From assembly GCF_002869965.1 (NCBI RefSeq), contig NZ_PEBS01000001.1, forward strand, positions 174,248-238,247: 64,000 bases of DNA, written 5' to 3'. Positions 34,850 through 44,071 of this stretch are shown one piece after another. The stretch's first letter is position 1, and every line of letters starts with the position of its first letter. This stretch comes from Janthinobacterium sp. ROICE36 (GTDB taxonomy: Bacteria > Pseudomonadota > Gammaproteobacteria > Burkholderiales > Burkholderiaceae_D). Under the pieces are notes generated by a model, which was not told where the DNA came from, searched no databases, and worked only from the letters and a program-made list of their open reading frames with translations. A program made the position numbers and the translations under genes.

Positions 34850-36415
34850 TCAAGCGTACAGCGGGGCGAACAAATTCTTGCAGGTGCTGCTCAACTCTCC
34901 GCGCAAGACCATTTGCTTGGCCGCCTCAATGTCCGGCGCAAAGAAGCGGTCGGCGTCAAAGAACGGCACTTTCTGGCGCAGCTGGTGGTGTACATGTTCC
35001 AGGTGCGGCGAGGTTTTCAGAGGGCGATGGAAATCGATGCCCTGCGCGGCGGCCAGCAGCTCGATGCCGACGATGACGGCCGTGTTGTGCGCCATGTCGT
35101 CCAGGCGACGCCCGGCGAACGTAGCCATGCTCACATGGTCTTCCTGGTTGGCCGACGTGGGCAGGCTGTCGACGCTGGCCGGATGCGCGAGCGACTTGTT
35201 CTCCGACGCCAGCGCGGCAGCCGTCACGTGGGCGATCATGAAGCCGGAATTGACGCCCGGATCGCGCACGAGGAAGGGCGGCAAGCCGGACAGCGTGGCG
35301 TCGATCAGCAGCGCGATGCGGCGCTCGGCCAGCGCGCCGATTTCAGCGATCGCCAGCGCCAGGGTGTCGGCGGCAAAGGCCACCGGCTCGGCATGGAAAT
35401 TGCCGCCCGAAACGATCTCCGCCTGCCCGTTGGGACCATCCTGGAAGATCAGCGGGTTATCCGTGACGGCATTGGCTTCGATCAGCAGGGTACGACCCAC
35501 ATTGCCGATCAGGTCGAGGCAGGCGCCCATGACTTGCGGCTGGCAGCGCAGGCTGTACGGGTCCTGCACGCGCTCGTCGCCTTCCAGATGCGAAGCGCGG
35601 ATGGCGCTGTTGGCCACCAGCTGGCGATACATCTGCGCGGCCAGGATTTGCCCCGGCTGTCCGCGTACGGCATGCACGCGCGCGTCGAACGGCGCATCGC
35701 TGCCTTTGGCCGCGTCGAGCGACAGCGCGCCCGTGACCATGGCCGCTTCCAGCAGGCGTTCAGCCATGAAAAGGCCATGCAGCGTCAGCGCGTTCGACAC
35801 TTGCGTGCCGTTGATCAGCGCCAGGCCCTCTTTCGCCGCCAGCACCACGGGCGCGATGCCCGCCTGCGCCAGCGCCTCGGGGGCCGGCATCAATTCGCCG
35901 TTAACGCGCACGTCGCCCACGCCCAGCATGGCCAGGGTCATGTGCGACAGGGGTGCCAGGTCGCCCGAAGCGCCGACGGAGCCCTTGGCGGGAATGGCCG
36001 GCATGATGCCTGCGTTGTACAGGGCAATCAGGGTATCGACGATCAGCGGGCGCACGCCGGAAAAGCCTCGCGCCAGGCTGCCGATCTTCATCAGCATGAT
36101 CAGGCGCACGACGGCGTCCGACAGCAGTTCTCCCGTGCCGACGGAATGCGACAGGATCAGGTTGCGCTGCAATTGCTCCAGCTTTTCATCGGGGATGCGC
36201 GTCTTGGCCAGCAGGCCGAAGCCCGTGTTGATGCCATAGGCCGCATCGCCCTTGGCGACGATGGCTTGCACGGCGGCGGCCGACGCCTCGATGACGGGAT
36301 AGGCCTCGGCGGCGAGGATCAGTTTCACGGGCGCGGCCCAGACGGCGCGCAGGACGCCCAGGGTCATCGCGCCGGGTGTTAAGGTCCAACTTTTGGAGTG
36401 CTGTGTCATAGTCAT
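34850..36415 (-). CDS. hutH: Histidine ammonia-lyase
   Basis: HutH deaminates histidine to urocanate, the first step. The 521-residue protein contains the Ala149-Ser150-Gly151 triad (GASGDLAP) that forms the MIO electrophilic cofactor, YGINTGFG near 60-67, and the tail of family motifs QEDHVSMA and RPLKTSP. The sequence is complete. It sits 20 bp upstream of hutG and 13 bp downstream of hutU. Confidence 0.97.
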   Translation of the reverse strand: MTMTQHSKSWTLTPGAMTLGVLRAVWAAPVKLILAAEAYPVIEASAAAVQAIVAKGDAAYGINTGFGLLAKTRIPDEKLEQLQRNLILSHSVGTGELLSDAVVRLIMLMKIGSLARGFSGVRPLIVDTLIALYNAGIMPAIPAKGSVGASGDLAPLSHMTLAMLGVGDVRVNGELMPAPEALAQAGIAPVVLAAKEGLALINGTQVSNALTLHGLFMAERLLEAAMVTGALSLDAAKGSDAPFDARVHAVRGQPGQILAAQMYRQLVANSAIRASHLEGDERVQDPYSLRCQPQVMGACLDLIGNVGRTLLIEANAVTDNPLIFQDGPNGQAEIVSGGNFHAEPVAFAADTLALAIAEIGALAERRIALLIDATLSGLPPFLVRDPGVNSGFMIAHVTAAALASENKSLAHPASVDSLPTSANQEDHVSMATFAGRRLDDMAHNTAVIVGIELLAAAQGIDFHRPLKTSPHLEHVHHQLRQKVPFFDADRFFAPDIEAAKQMVLRGELSSTCKNLFAPLYA

Positions 36416-36428
36416 TCGAGTCTAGGTC

Positions 36429-38132
<1,704 letters not shown>

Positions 38133-38185
38133 GCTGTCTCCTCGTAGGGTGCGAACGGGCATGCGTGACCCGCTCCTGTACTCCC

Positions 38186-38214
38186 AGCATAGGTTGTCTA
38201 TACAACCAAGTCAA
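38186..38214 (-). promoter_or_regulatory. hut operon promoter with an operator palindrome in its spacer
   Basis: On the minus strand a -35 box TTGACT (38214-38209) and a -10 box TATGCT (38191-38186) are separated by exactly 17 bp. The spacer holds GGTTGTATAGACAACC (38207-38192), a 16-bp near-palindrome with only its two inner pairs off-symmetry. HutC operators described in other bacteria are palindromes with a TGTA-N2-TACA-like core, so repression by blocking RNA polymerase is likely. The HutC match itself is inference. Confidence 0.7.
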
Positions 38215-38238
38215 CAGGTTTTTGCAGCCGTCCAGCGC

Positions 38239-39918
38239 CTATTTTTTCTCGAACACGCGCTTGCCCGCCACCCACGTCTGCAGCACCTGCGTCTTGCCGA
38301 TGGCGGTCGGCGCCACCTTGAACAGGTCCTGGTCGACGACGATGAAGTCCGCCCATTTGCCCGCTTCCAAGGTGCCGATGACTTTTTCCTGGTGCGCCGC
38401 CCAGGCCGCGTCGAGAGTGAAGCAGCGCAGCGCCTGCGTCACCGTCATGGCTTGCTGCGGATACCAGCCACCTGCCGGGAATCCCTCGCTGTTCTGCCTT
38501 GTGACGGCCGCGTGGATGCCCTCGAACGGGTTCGGCGACTCGATGGGGAAATCGGAACCGCAGGCGATGCGCGAGCCCTGCTTGAGGAAGGTGCGCCACG
38601 CATACGCGCCCTTGATGCGCTCGTGGCCCACGCGCTGCTCCGCCATGTTCTGGTCGGACGTGGCGTGCGTGGGCTGCATCGACGGCACGATGCCCAGCGC
38701 CTTGAAGCGGGGGATGTCGCTCAATTGCACCACCTGCGCATGTTCCATGCGGTGGCGCAGGCCCACGCTGCGGTATTGCGCGATCAAGGCCTGGTAACCG
38801 TCGAGGATTTGATGGTTGCCCGCGTCGCCGATGGCGTGCACGCTCACCTGGTAGCCGGCGCGCATGGCTTTTGCCATCTTCGCGCGCATGGCATCATCCT
38901 TGAAGAACAGCAGGCCGCGGGTAGAAGGATCGTCGCTGTAGGGCGCCAGCAGGGCCGCACCGCGGCTGCCCAAGGCGCCGTCGGACAGCAGTTTGACGGC
39001 GCGCAAGGCGTACATGTCGCGCGCATAGCTGTTCAAAGGACCGTTTTTCGACAGCGCGTCAAAATCTTCCGTGGTGTCGGCAATCATGCCGTACACGCGC
39101 ACCCTCAGCTTGCCCTGGTCTGCATAATCGCGAAACAGCCGGTCCTGCATCTGGCCGATGCCCGCATCGTGCACGCTGGTCAGGCCCACCTGCGACAATT
39201 GCGCCAGCGCGCCATCGAGGGCGGCGCGGTTTTCCACGTCGCCCGGCTTGGGTAGCACGGCATCCATCAAGTCCATGGCGTTATCGACCAGCACACCGGT
39301 GGCATTGCCGTCCGCGTCGCGTTCGATCTTGCCGCCTGCCGGATCTGGCGTGGCGCGCGTGATGCCGGCCAGCGCCAGCGCCCGGCTGTTGGCCCAGCCC
39401 GCGTGGCCATCGACGCGGCGCAGCCACACGGGCCGCGCGCTTTCCGCCGCATCGAGTTCTGCGGCCGTGGGAAAGCGCCCGAGTTTCCAGATTTCCTGGT
39501 TCCAGCCATTGCCGACGACCCAGCTGCGCTGCGGATGCGCGCGGGCGAAGTCGCCCACGGCTTGCACGGCGGCCGGCAGCGACGACGAACCGTACAGCAT
39601 CACGCCGCTGGCAATCGTCCCCAGGCCAAACACGTGGCCGTGCGCGTCGATCAGGCCCGGCAACACGGTTTTTCCCTGCACGTCGACATGTTTGGCGTCC
39701 TTGGCCGCCTTGCGCTTCACCTGCGCGGCGCTGCCAACGGCAAGCAGCTTGCCAGCGTCGTCAAAGGCCAGCGCCGTGAAGCGGACTACCTTGCCGTGGG
39801 CGTCGAGCGTGTAGCCGTTGGCATTGTCGATGAGCGTGTCGGCACGGGCATGGGCGTGGGCCAAGGAGCCCAGGCAGGCGAGAACAAGCAGGGTGCGGCG
39901 CATTGGCAGGGTCGGCAT
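38239..39918 (-). CDS. Exported amidohydrolase (YtcJ-like)
   Basis: This metal-dependent hydrolase of the amidohydrolase superfamily is about 559 residues with an N-terminal signal (MRRTLLVLACLGSLAHAHARA), so it probably acts in the periplasm. Family features include LPGLIDAHGHVFGLG near 88-102, VDGHAGWANSRALALAGI, HAIGDAG, HRMEHAQ and CGSDFPIESPNPFEGI. The substrate of YtcJ-type enzymes is largely unknown. ATG 39918 is favoured because GGAG lies 6 bases upstream; ATG 39924 would abut the site. It lies upstream of hutU on the same strand but is separated by the hut promoter. Confidence 0.87.
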   Translation of the reverse strand: MPTLPMRRTLLVLACLGSLAHAHARADTLIDNANGYTLDAHGKVVRFTALAFDDAGKLLAVGSAAQVKRKAAKDAKHVDVQGKTVLPGLIDAHGHVFGLGTIASGVMLYGSSSLPAAVQAVGDFARAHPQRSWVVGNGWNQEIWKLGRFPTAAELDAAESARPVWLRRVDGHAGWANSRALALAGITRATPDPAGGKIERDADGNATGVLVDNAMDLMDAVLPKPGDVENRAALDGALAQLSQVGLTSVHDAGIGQMQDRLFRDYADQGKLRVRVYGMIADTTEDFDALSKNGPLNSYARDMYALRAVKLLSDGALGSRGAALLAPYSDDPSTRGLLFFKDDAMRAKMAKAMRAGYQVSVHAIGDAGNHQILDGYQALIAQYRSVGLRHRMEHAQVVQLSDIPRFKALGIVPSMQPTHATSDQNMAEQRVGHERIKGAYAWRTFLKQGSRIACGSDFPIESPNPFEGIHAAVTRQNSEGFPAGGWYPQQAMTVTQALRCFTLDAAWAAHQEKVIGTLEAGKWADFIVVDQDLFKVAPTAIGKTQVLQTWVAGKRVFEKK

Positions 39919-40052
39919 TTCCATCTCCAGGTCTTGAATGAATAGACGAGTGTATAGAAATTGGCAAAATGGTCAAAGCGCGCAGCCCTTGTGCCCAGTC
40001 AATACCTCCCCGCCGCCGCTGGCCTACGCTGGCGTTTTATCGCGGAGTATCC

Positions 40053-40550
40053 ATGGCCAGGCAACATGTCATCAGCACCACCGCGTGCGACGTGTTCTTC
40101 AAGCGCGTGGCGCCCCAGAATAAAAGCCTGGGCGCGCGCTTCGACAGCATGATCGTCACCTTCAGCGCCGACGGCCAGCCCGTCCTAGGCTCCACCCTGC
40201 GCGACGCGAAAAGTGGCTGCGAACTGCACCGCCTGGCCGGTCAGCCCGACGAATGCTGGTGCTGCGGCTACGACGAGCAGTTGGAATTCGTCTCGCAAAA
40301 CCAGGTGCCGCTGGCGCACGCCGACTACCGGCTCACCTTGAGCAATGGCGAAACGTGGACGGGGACGACGGATGCCAGGGGGCGCACGGGGCGCGTGGCC
40401 AGCAAGTGGGAGGAACAAATTACCCAGGCCGAATTCCTGCCGCAAGCGGATAAATCGCCATGCTGCACCGCCGCGCAAAAACACGCTGCGCCTGCCGCCA
40501 AGGTCGTCCAGCTCGATGGCATCAAGACGACCGACAAGGACGTCGGTTGA
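40053..40550 (+). CDS. Orphan protein resembling type VI secretion accessory proteins
   Basis: The 165-residue protein is cytosolic by sequence. Its middle (ARFDSMIVTFSADGQPVLGSTLRD) and later D-Y-R-L-T-L-S-N-G-E-T-W-T-G-T-T-D-A-x-G-R-T look like the short transthyretin-like or carrier modules often found next to VgrG and peptidoglycan-targeting effectors. I infer this from pattern only. It is Cys-rich (ECWCCGYD near 68-75; CCTA near 139). No VgrG, Hcp or sheath gene is in the window. The next frame starts inside its stop, suggesting that an effector once followed. Confidence 0.5.
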   Translation: MARQHVISTTACDVFFKRVAPQNKSLGARFDSMIVTFSADGQPVLGSTLRDAKSGCELHRLAGQPDECWCCGYDEQLEFVSQNQVPLAHADYRLTLSNGETWTGTTDARGRTGRVASKWEEQITQAEFLPQADKSPCCTAAQKHAAPAAKVVQLDGIKTTDKDVG

Positions 40551-40749
40551 TGAGCATGAATGCCGCGGCGTGGTCGCGCATGGGTCCTACCGCCGTCATT
40601 ATGGAAGCGGGCCTTCCCTGCTTCAAGATTTCCAAGGAAGAGGAACGGTCAAGGGGGCCTGTCAGTCTGAAGATGTTAACGATCAGCAAATCCGAGCAGA
40701 ATGGCTGAAACAATGTATGGACGCTCATGTTTCCCAAGGCCTCGTTTGA
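40550..40749 (+). pseudogene. Probable remnant of a gene that followed the T6SS-like orphan
   Basis: An ATG at 40550 overlaps the previous stop and opens a 52-codon frame (MSMNAAAWSRMGPTAVIMEA...) ending at 40708. In the +1 frame the reading continues as NDQQIRAEWLKQCMDAHVSQGLV to a stop at 40749. The pieces look like one protein start broken by a frameshift. The coupled start suggests an original operon partner, possibly an effector. The stretch 40750-40878 shows no recognisable gene. Confidence 0.35.
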
Positions 40750-40878
40750 CGATCCCACCTATCGGCTGCCAAACAGGGGATGCGTGCGCTACGGCAAGGC
40801 TCCCGAGGGGGCGAGAGCAGTGATGCCGCGCCGCTGGTGGCGGGAAAAGTGTATGGCGTATCCTTCCTGGGAAGGCCG

Positions 40879-41160
40879 CTACCCGCGTCCGATCCCACTT
40901 CGCGCTTCTTTCGGCTCATCGATGTAGTGCGGCGAAGTAAATTTGCACGTCGAATTCGTTGAAAACGTCGAGGATGTTCTGGTGCAAGCGGTTCAGCACT
41001 TCCTCGCCCAGGCCCGTGCGCAAACGCGTCTCGAACATGCCCACATCGGCCACCGTGCCCTCGCAATCGCCCACGCGCACATATTCGCCCTTGCGCAGGG
41101 CGCGCGTATGAGGATCAGGCCGCTGGCACCCTGACACAGCAGGCGGAACAACGCGGACAT
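40879..41160 (-). pseudogene. Wrecked MscS-family mechanosensitive channel gene
   Basis: Three pieces of an MscS protein can be read in order but in different frames. Piece 1 starts at 41160 and reads LLCQGASGLILI. A 4-base loss then shifts the frame into TRALRKGEYVRVGDCEGTVA-x-x-G-M-F-E-T-R-L-R-T-G-L-G-E-E-V. That joins directly to LHQNILDVFNEFDVQI, skipping the sequence that normally lies between. A second shift then gives TSPHYIDEPKEA, the usual MscS tail, ending near 40879. Two frameshifts plus an internal deletion mean that no functional channel is made. Confidence 0.8.
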
Positions 41161-41234
41161 GGCAGAAATGAAAGAGTGACAAGAAAAGCCATCATGCCAT
41201 GTAATCCTGGAAACTCAAGCGTCGCAGCTACTCT

Positions 41235-41924
41235 TCAGCTCGCATCGTGAAAAATGATGCCCAGGGTGTGGCGCAAGCCAGAACGCAGGCGCGACACGCC
41301 GTGGCGCATGTTGACGCGGTAGCTGCCGCGCGTGCCGTTGACGGGGCGCTGCGCGACGGGAAAGATGACGGCGTCGCCCTGCATCAACGGCACGACTTCG
41401 GCGCGCGACTGCATGCGCGGGCGCTGCTGCGTCAGCACAAACTCGCCGCCCGTAAAATCGTCTTGCGGGCGCGACAGCAGCACGGCCAGTTGCAGCGGAA
41501 ACACGTGCTCGCCATACAAGTCCTGGTGCAGGCAATTGTAATCGCCCTCGCGGTAGCGCAAGAGCAAGGGCGTGGGCCGCGTCTGCCCGGCGGCATGGCA
41601 GCGCGCCAGGAAATCCCCGTGCGCCACAGGAAAGCGGCTGTCGATGCCCATGCTGGCGTGCCAGCGGTTGGCGATGAGCGCCAGCGGCGGATACAGTTCC
41701 GCGCGCAAAGCCGCCACCGGCTCGGGTAGCGGATGCGCCCAATACTGGTACTCGCCCTGGCCAAAACCATGGCGCTGCATCACCACCTTGCTGCGAAAGC
41801 GCGACGCGTCGTCATACTGCGCCGCCAGCGCCGCGCAGGCGCCAGCATCGAGCAAGCCTGGCACGACGGCGCAACCATACTGATTCAGCTCAGCCTCGAT
41901 CTGCTGCCAGTCCAGCGCCCTCAC
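41235..41924 (-). CDS. 2OG-Fe(II) oxygenase associated with Ada
   Basis: The 229-residue protein has the double-stranded beta-helix iron site: H133-x-D135 in LHQDLYGEH and a distal H208 with R214 in MRHGVSRLR for 2-oxoglutarate. The pattern fits the Oxygenase-NA type family rather than classical AlkB, and its position directly after ada suggests repair of alkylated DNA. The start is GTG 41924, overlapping the ada stop as GTGA, so expression should follow Ada. The stop is followed by decayed DNA. Confidence 0.85.
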   Translation of the reverse strand: MRALDWQQIEAELNQYGCAVVPGLLDAGACAALAAQYDDASRFRSKVVMQRHGFGQGEYQYWAHPLPEPVAALRAELYPPLALIANRWHASMGIDSRFPVAHGDFLARCHAAGQTRPTPLLLRYREGDYNCLHQDLYGEHVFPLQLAVLLSRPQDDFTGGEFVLTQQRPRMQSRAEVVPLMQGDAVIFPVAQRPVNGTRGSYRVNMRHGVSRLRSGLRHTLGIIFHDAS

Positions 41925-42976
41925 CGTTCGCCCTCGCGCTCGAGCAGCGCCTGTTTGCGTTCCACGCCCCAGCGGTAGCCGGACAAGGCGCCATCGTTGC
42001 GCACCACGCGATGGCAGGGGATGGCGACAGCCAGGGCATTGGCGGCGCAGGCGCCCGCCACGGCGCGCGCGCCTTGCGGCGCACCGATGCGCCGCGCCAG
42101 CTCGGCATAGCTGACCGTACTGCCGGCAGGAATCTCGCGCAAGGCTTGCCATACGCGCTGCTGGAACACGGTGCCGCGCACATCGAGCGGCAAATCCAGG
42201 CCGATAGCGGGTGCCTCGACCAGGCCCACCACCTGCGCCACCGTCTGTTCGTACTCGGCTTCCGCGCCGCGCAGTTCGGCTTGCGGAAAACGGTCTTGCA
42301 AGTCGCGCAGCAGCACTTCCGGGTCGTCATCGATCAAAATGGCGCAAATGCCCTTGTCCGTGCTAGCCACCAGGATGGCGCCCAGCGAACAGGCGCCGAT
42401 GGCGAAACGGATCACGGCGCCGCTGCCGCCGTCGCGAAACGCACCCGGCGTCATGCCCAGCAAGCCCGGCGTGGCGGCGTACAGGCGGCCGCTGGAATTG
42501 AAACCGGCCGCGTACAGGGTTTCGGTGACGTTCGCCGCGCCCTGCAAGCCGGCCTTCAGGCGCTCGCCGCGCCGCGCCGCCGCATAGGCTTTCGGCGTGA
42601 TGCCCGTGTGCACCTTGAAGACGCGGTGAAAGTGAAAGCGGCTCATGCCGGCGGCCCTGGCAAGGCTGTCCAGGTCGGGCAACGCGTCGCTGGCATCGAT
42701 CAAACGGCAGATATCGGCCACGATGGCCGCCTGGCGCTGGGCCAGTGGCGGCAAGTTGGGTTTGCAGCGCAGGCAGGGACGAAAACCGGCCGCCTCCGCC
42801 TGTTCGCAACTGGCGTGGAAGGCCACGTTGCGGCGCAGGGCGGGGCGCGCGGCGCAGGAAGGCCGGCAATACACGCCCGTCGTGCGCACCGAGTAATAAA
42901 AAACGCCGTCGGCGTCGGGCGCGCGCCGCTGCAGGGCATCCCAGCGTTCATCGTCAGTCAGGTAAGCGTGTTCCAT
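41921..42976 (-). CDS. ada: Ada: methylated-DNA repair protein and transcription activator
   Basis: The 351-residue protein combines three parts. The N-terminal zinc domain has C37, C41, C68 and C71 (TTGVYCRPSC and FRPCLRC), which accepts a methyl group from phosphotriesters and turns on activation. An AraC-type helix-turn-helix region follows (LDSLARAAGMSRFHFHRVFKVHTG near 103-126). The C-terminal O6-methylguanine methyltransferase has the active Cys in PCHRVV (C321). A consensus Ada box lies about 70 bp upstream, so it should autoregulate. It is coupled to the oxygenase gene downstream. Confidence 0.96.
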   Translation of the reverse strand: MEHAYLTDDERWDALQRRAPDADGVFYYSVRTTGVYCRPSCAARPALRRNVAFHASCEQAEAAGFRPCLRCKPNLPPLAQRQAAIVADICRLIDASDALPDLDSLARAAGMSRFHFHRVFKVHTGITPKAYAAARRGERLKAGLQGAANVTETLYAAGFNSSGRLYAATPGLLGMTPGAFRDGGSGAVIRFAIGACSLGAILVASTDKGICAILIDDDPEVLLRDLQDRFPQAELRGAEAEYEQTVAQVVGLVEAPAIGLDLPLDVRGTVFQQRVWQALREIPAGSTVSYAELARRIGAPQGARAVAGACAANALAVAIPCHRVVRNDGALSGYRWGVERKQALLEREGER

Positions 42977-43046
42977 GGCGAACTCCGTGCAGGTCTATAG
43001 TAAGTCACTAGCATAGCCAGCGCCAAAGCGCGCCACACTCCGGCGC

Positions 43047-43059
43047 TTGCTTTTGAATT
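43047..43059 (-). promoter_or_regulatory. Ada box upstream of ada
   Basis: The minus strand reads AATTCAAAAGCAA, an exact match to the E. coli Ada recognition pattern AAT-N6-GCAA. It lies 71 bp upstream of the ada start and about 20 bp upstream of a weak TTGGCG -35-like box, the usual activator position. It overlaps a perfect palindrome, TTTTGAATTCAAAA (43051-43064), which may matter for the divergent gene hutC. Confidence 0.65.
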
Positions 43060-43156
43060 CAAAAAAGGCTGGCGGCAGGCATCGTGCTCGGTGCTAAAAT
43101 CGGCCATCGCGCCTCCAGCCGGCGGCGCGCCCTGCCCGTGCCCCGGAGAAACCGCA

Positions 43157-43876
43157 TTGGACGATCATACTACCCAGGAAAATACGCCCATTTTCCAGCG
43201 CATCAAGGATTTTCTGCTGGCCGGCATCGCTGCCGGACGCTGGAAGGAAGGCGACGTGATTCCCTCCGAGCAAGCGTTGGTGAAACAATTCGGCGTCTCG
43301 CGCATGACGGTCAACCGCGCCGTGCGCGAACTGACCAGCGAGCAGGTGCTGACGCGGCGCCAGGGTTCCGGCACCTATGTGGCGCAGCAAAAATACCAGG
43401 CGACCTTGTTGGAAATCAAGAGTATCGCCGATGAAGTGCGCGCGCGCGGACATATCCACCGTAGCAGCTTGCAATTATTGGAACGCACCAAGGCATCCGA
43501 TTTGCTGGCCAAGCAATTCGTCTTGCCGCCGGAACACCCGCTGTTTCATTCGCTGATCGTGCATTTTGAAAACGGCGTGCCGATCCAGGTGGAAGACCGC
43601 TGGGTCAATCCCGAGTGCGCGCCCGACTACATGACGCAGGATTTTTCCAGCATCACGCCGAACGAATACCTGATGGCTGCCGCCCCCTTGCAAGGCGCCA
43701 CCTACAGCATCGAAGCGCTGTCGGCGCCGCGCGACATTGCCGAAATGCTGGCCATCGACACGAAACAGGCTTGCCTGGTGCTGCGCCGCCAGACGCGCTC
43801 GGGCGGCAAGATCGCCTCGATCGCCACCATGTGGCATCCCGGTCACCGCTATCAGTTTGCAGGCAGTTTCGCCTAA
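43157..43876 (+). CDS. hutC: GntR/HutC-family transcriptional repressor, probable HutC
   Basis: HutC represses hut genes until urocanate binds. The 239-residue protein has a GntR winged helix (QRIKDFLLAGIAAGRWKEGDVIPSEQALVKQFGVSRMTVNRAVRELTSEQVLTRRQGSGTYVA; helix-turn-helix near 36-62) and a UTRA ligand domain with ERTKASDLLAKQF and EDRWVNPECAPDYMTQDF, both typical of HutC. A TTG at 43157 behind CGGAGAA is the best start; upstream codons are Pro/Ala-rich filler. It is 5 kb from the hut operon, and divergent from ada. Confidence 0.85.
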   Translation: MDDHTTQENTPIFQRIKDFLLAGIAAGRWKEGDVIPSEQALVKQFGVSRMTVNRAVRELTSEQVLTRRQGSGTYVAQQKYQATLLEIKSIADEVRARGHIHRSSLQLLERTKASDLLAKQFVLPPEHPLFHSLIVHFENGVPIQVEDRWVNPECAPDYMTQDFSSITPNEYLMAAAPLQGATYSIEALSAPRDIAEMLAIDTKQACLVLRRQTRSGGKIASIATMWHPGHRYQFAGSFA

Positions 43877-43946
43877 GTTCATCGCCACGATTCATTAGCA
43901 CGATTTTGCGCCAACTTTCTCACGAATTCTCACCAAATCGCAAAAA

Positions 43947-43989
43947 AAACAGCCATGCCGGGGCAAAAAAAATCCCGTTCTGGCTGTTT
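43947..43989 (+). terminator. Stem-loop after hutC
   Basis: AAACAGCCA (43947-43955) and TGGCTGTTT (43981-43989) are perfect 9-base arms with an inner CGGG/CCCG pairing. It lies about 70 bp after hutC. The T-run after the right arm is short, so efficiency is uncertain. Confidence 0.5.
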
Positions 43990-44071
43990 CAGAACTTAAA
44001 TACTCCGACTAAATATTCGATGCTATAGTTGCCGCCAGAAAGCGCCGCAGGCGTTTATTTAAACGCGTCCC

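Noticed and set aside
34098..36239. A 713-codon open frame on the plus strand opposite hutG and hutH
   Set aside because: The frame is antisense to two well-supported hut genes and has no domain signature. Long antisense frames are common in GC-rich DNA because stop codons are rare there.
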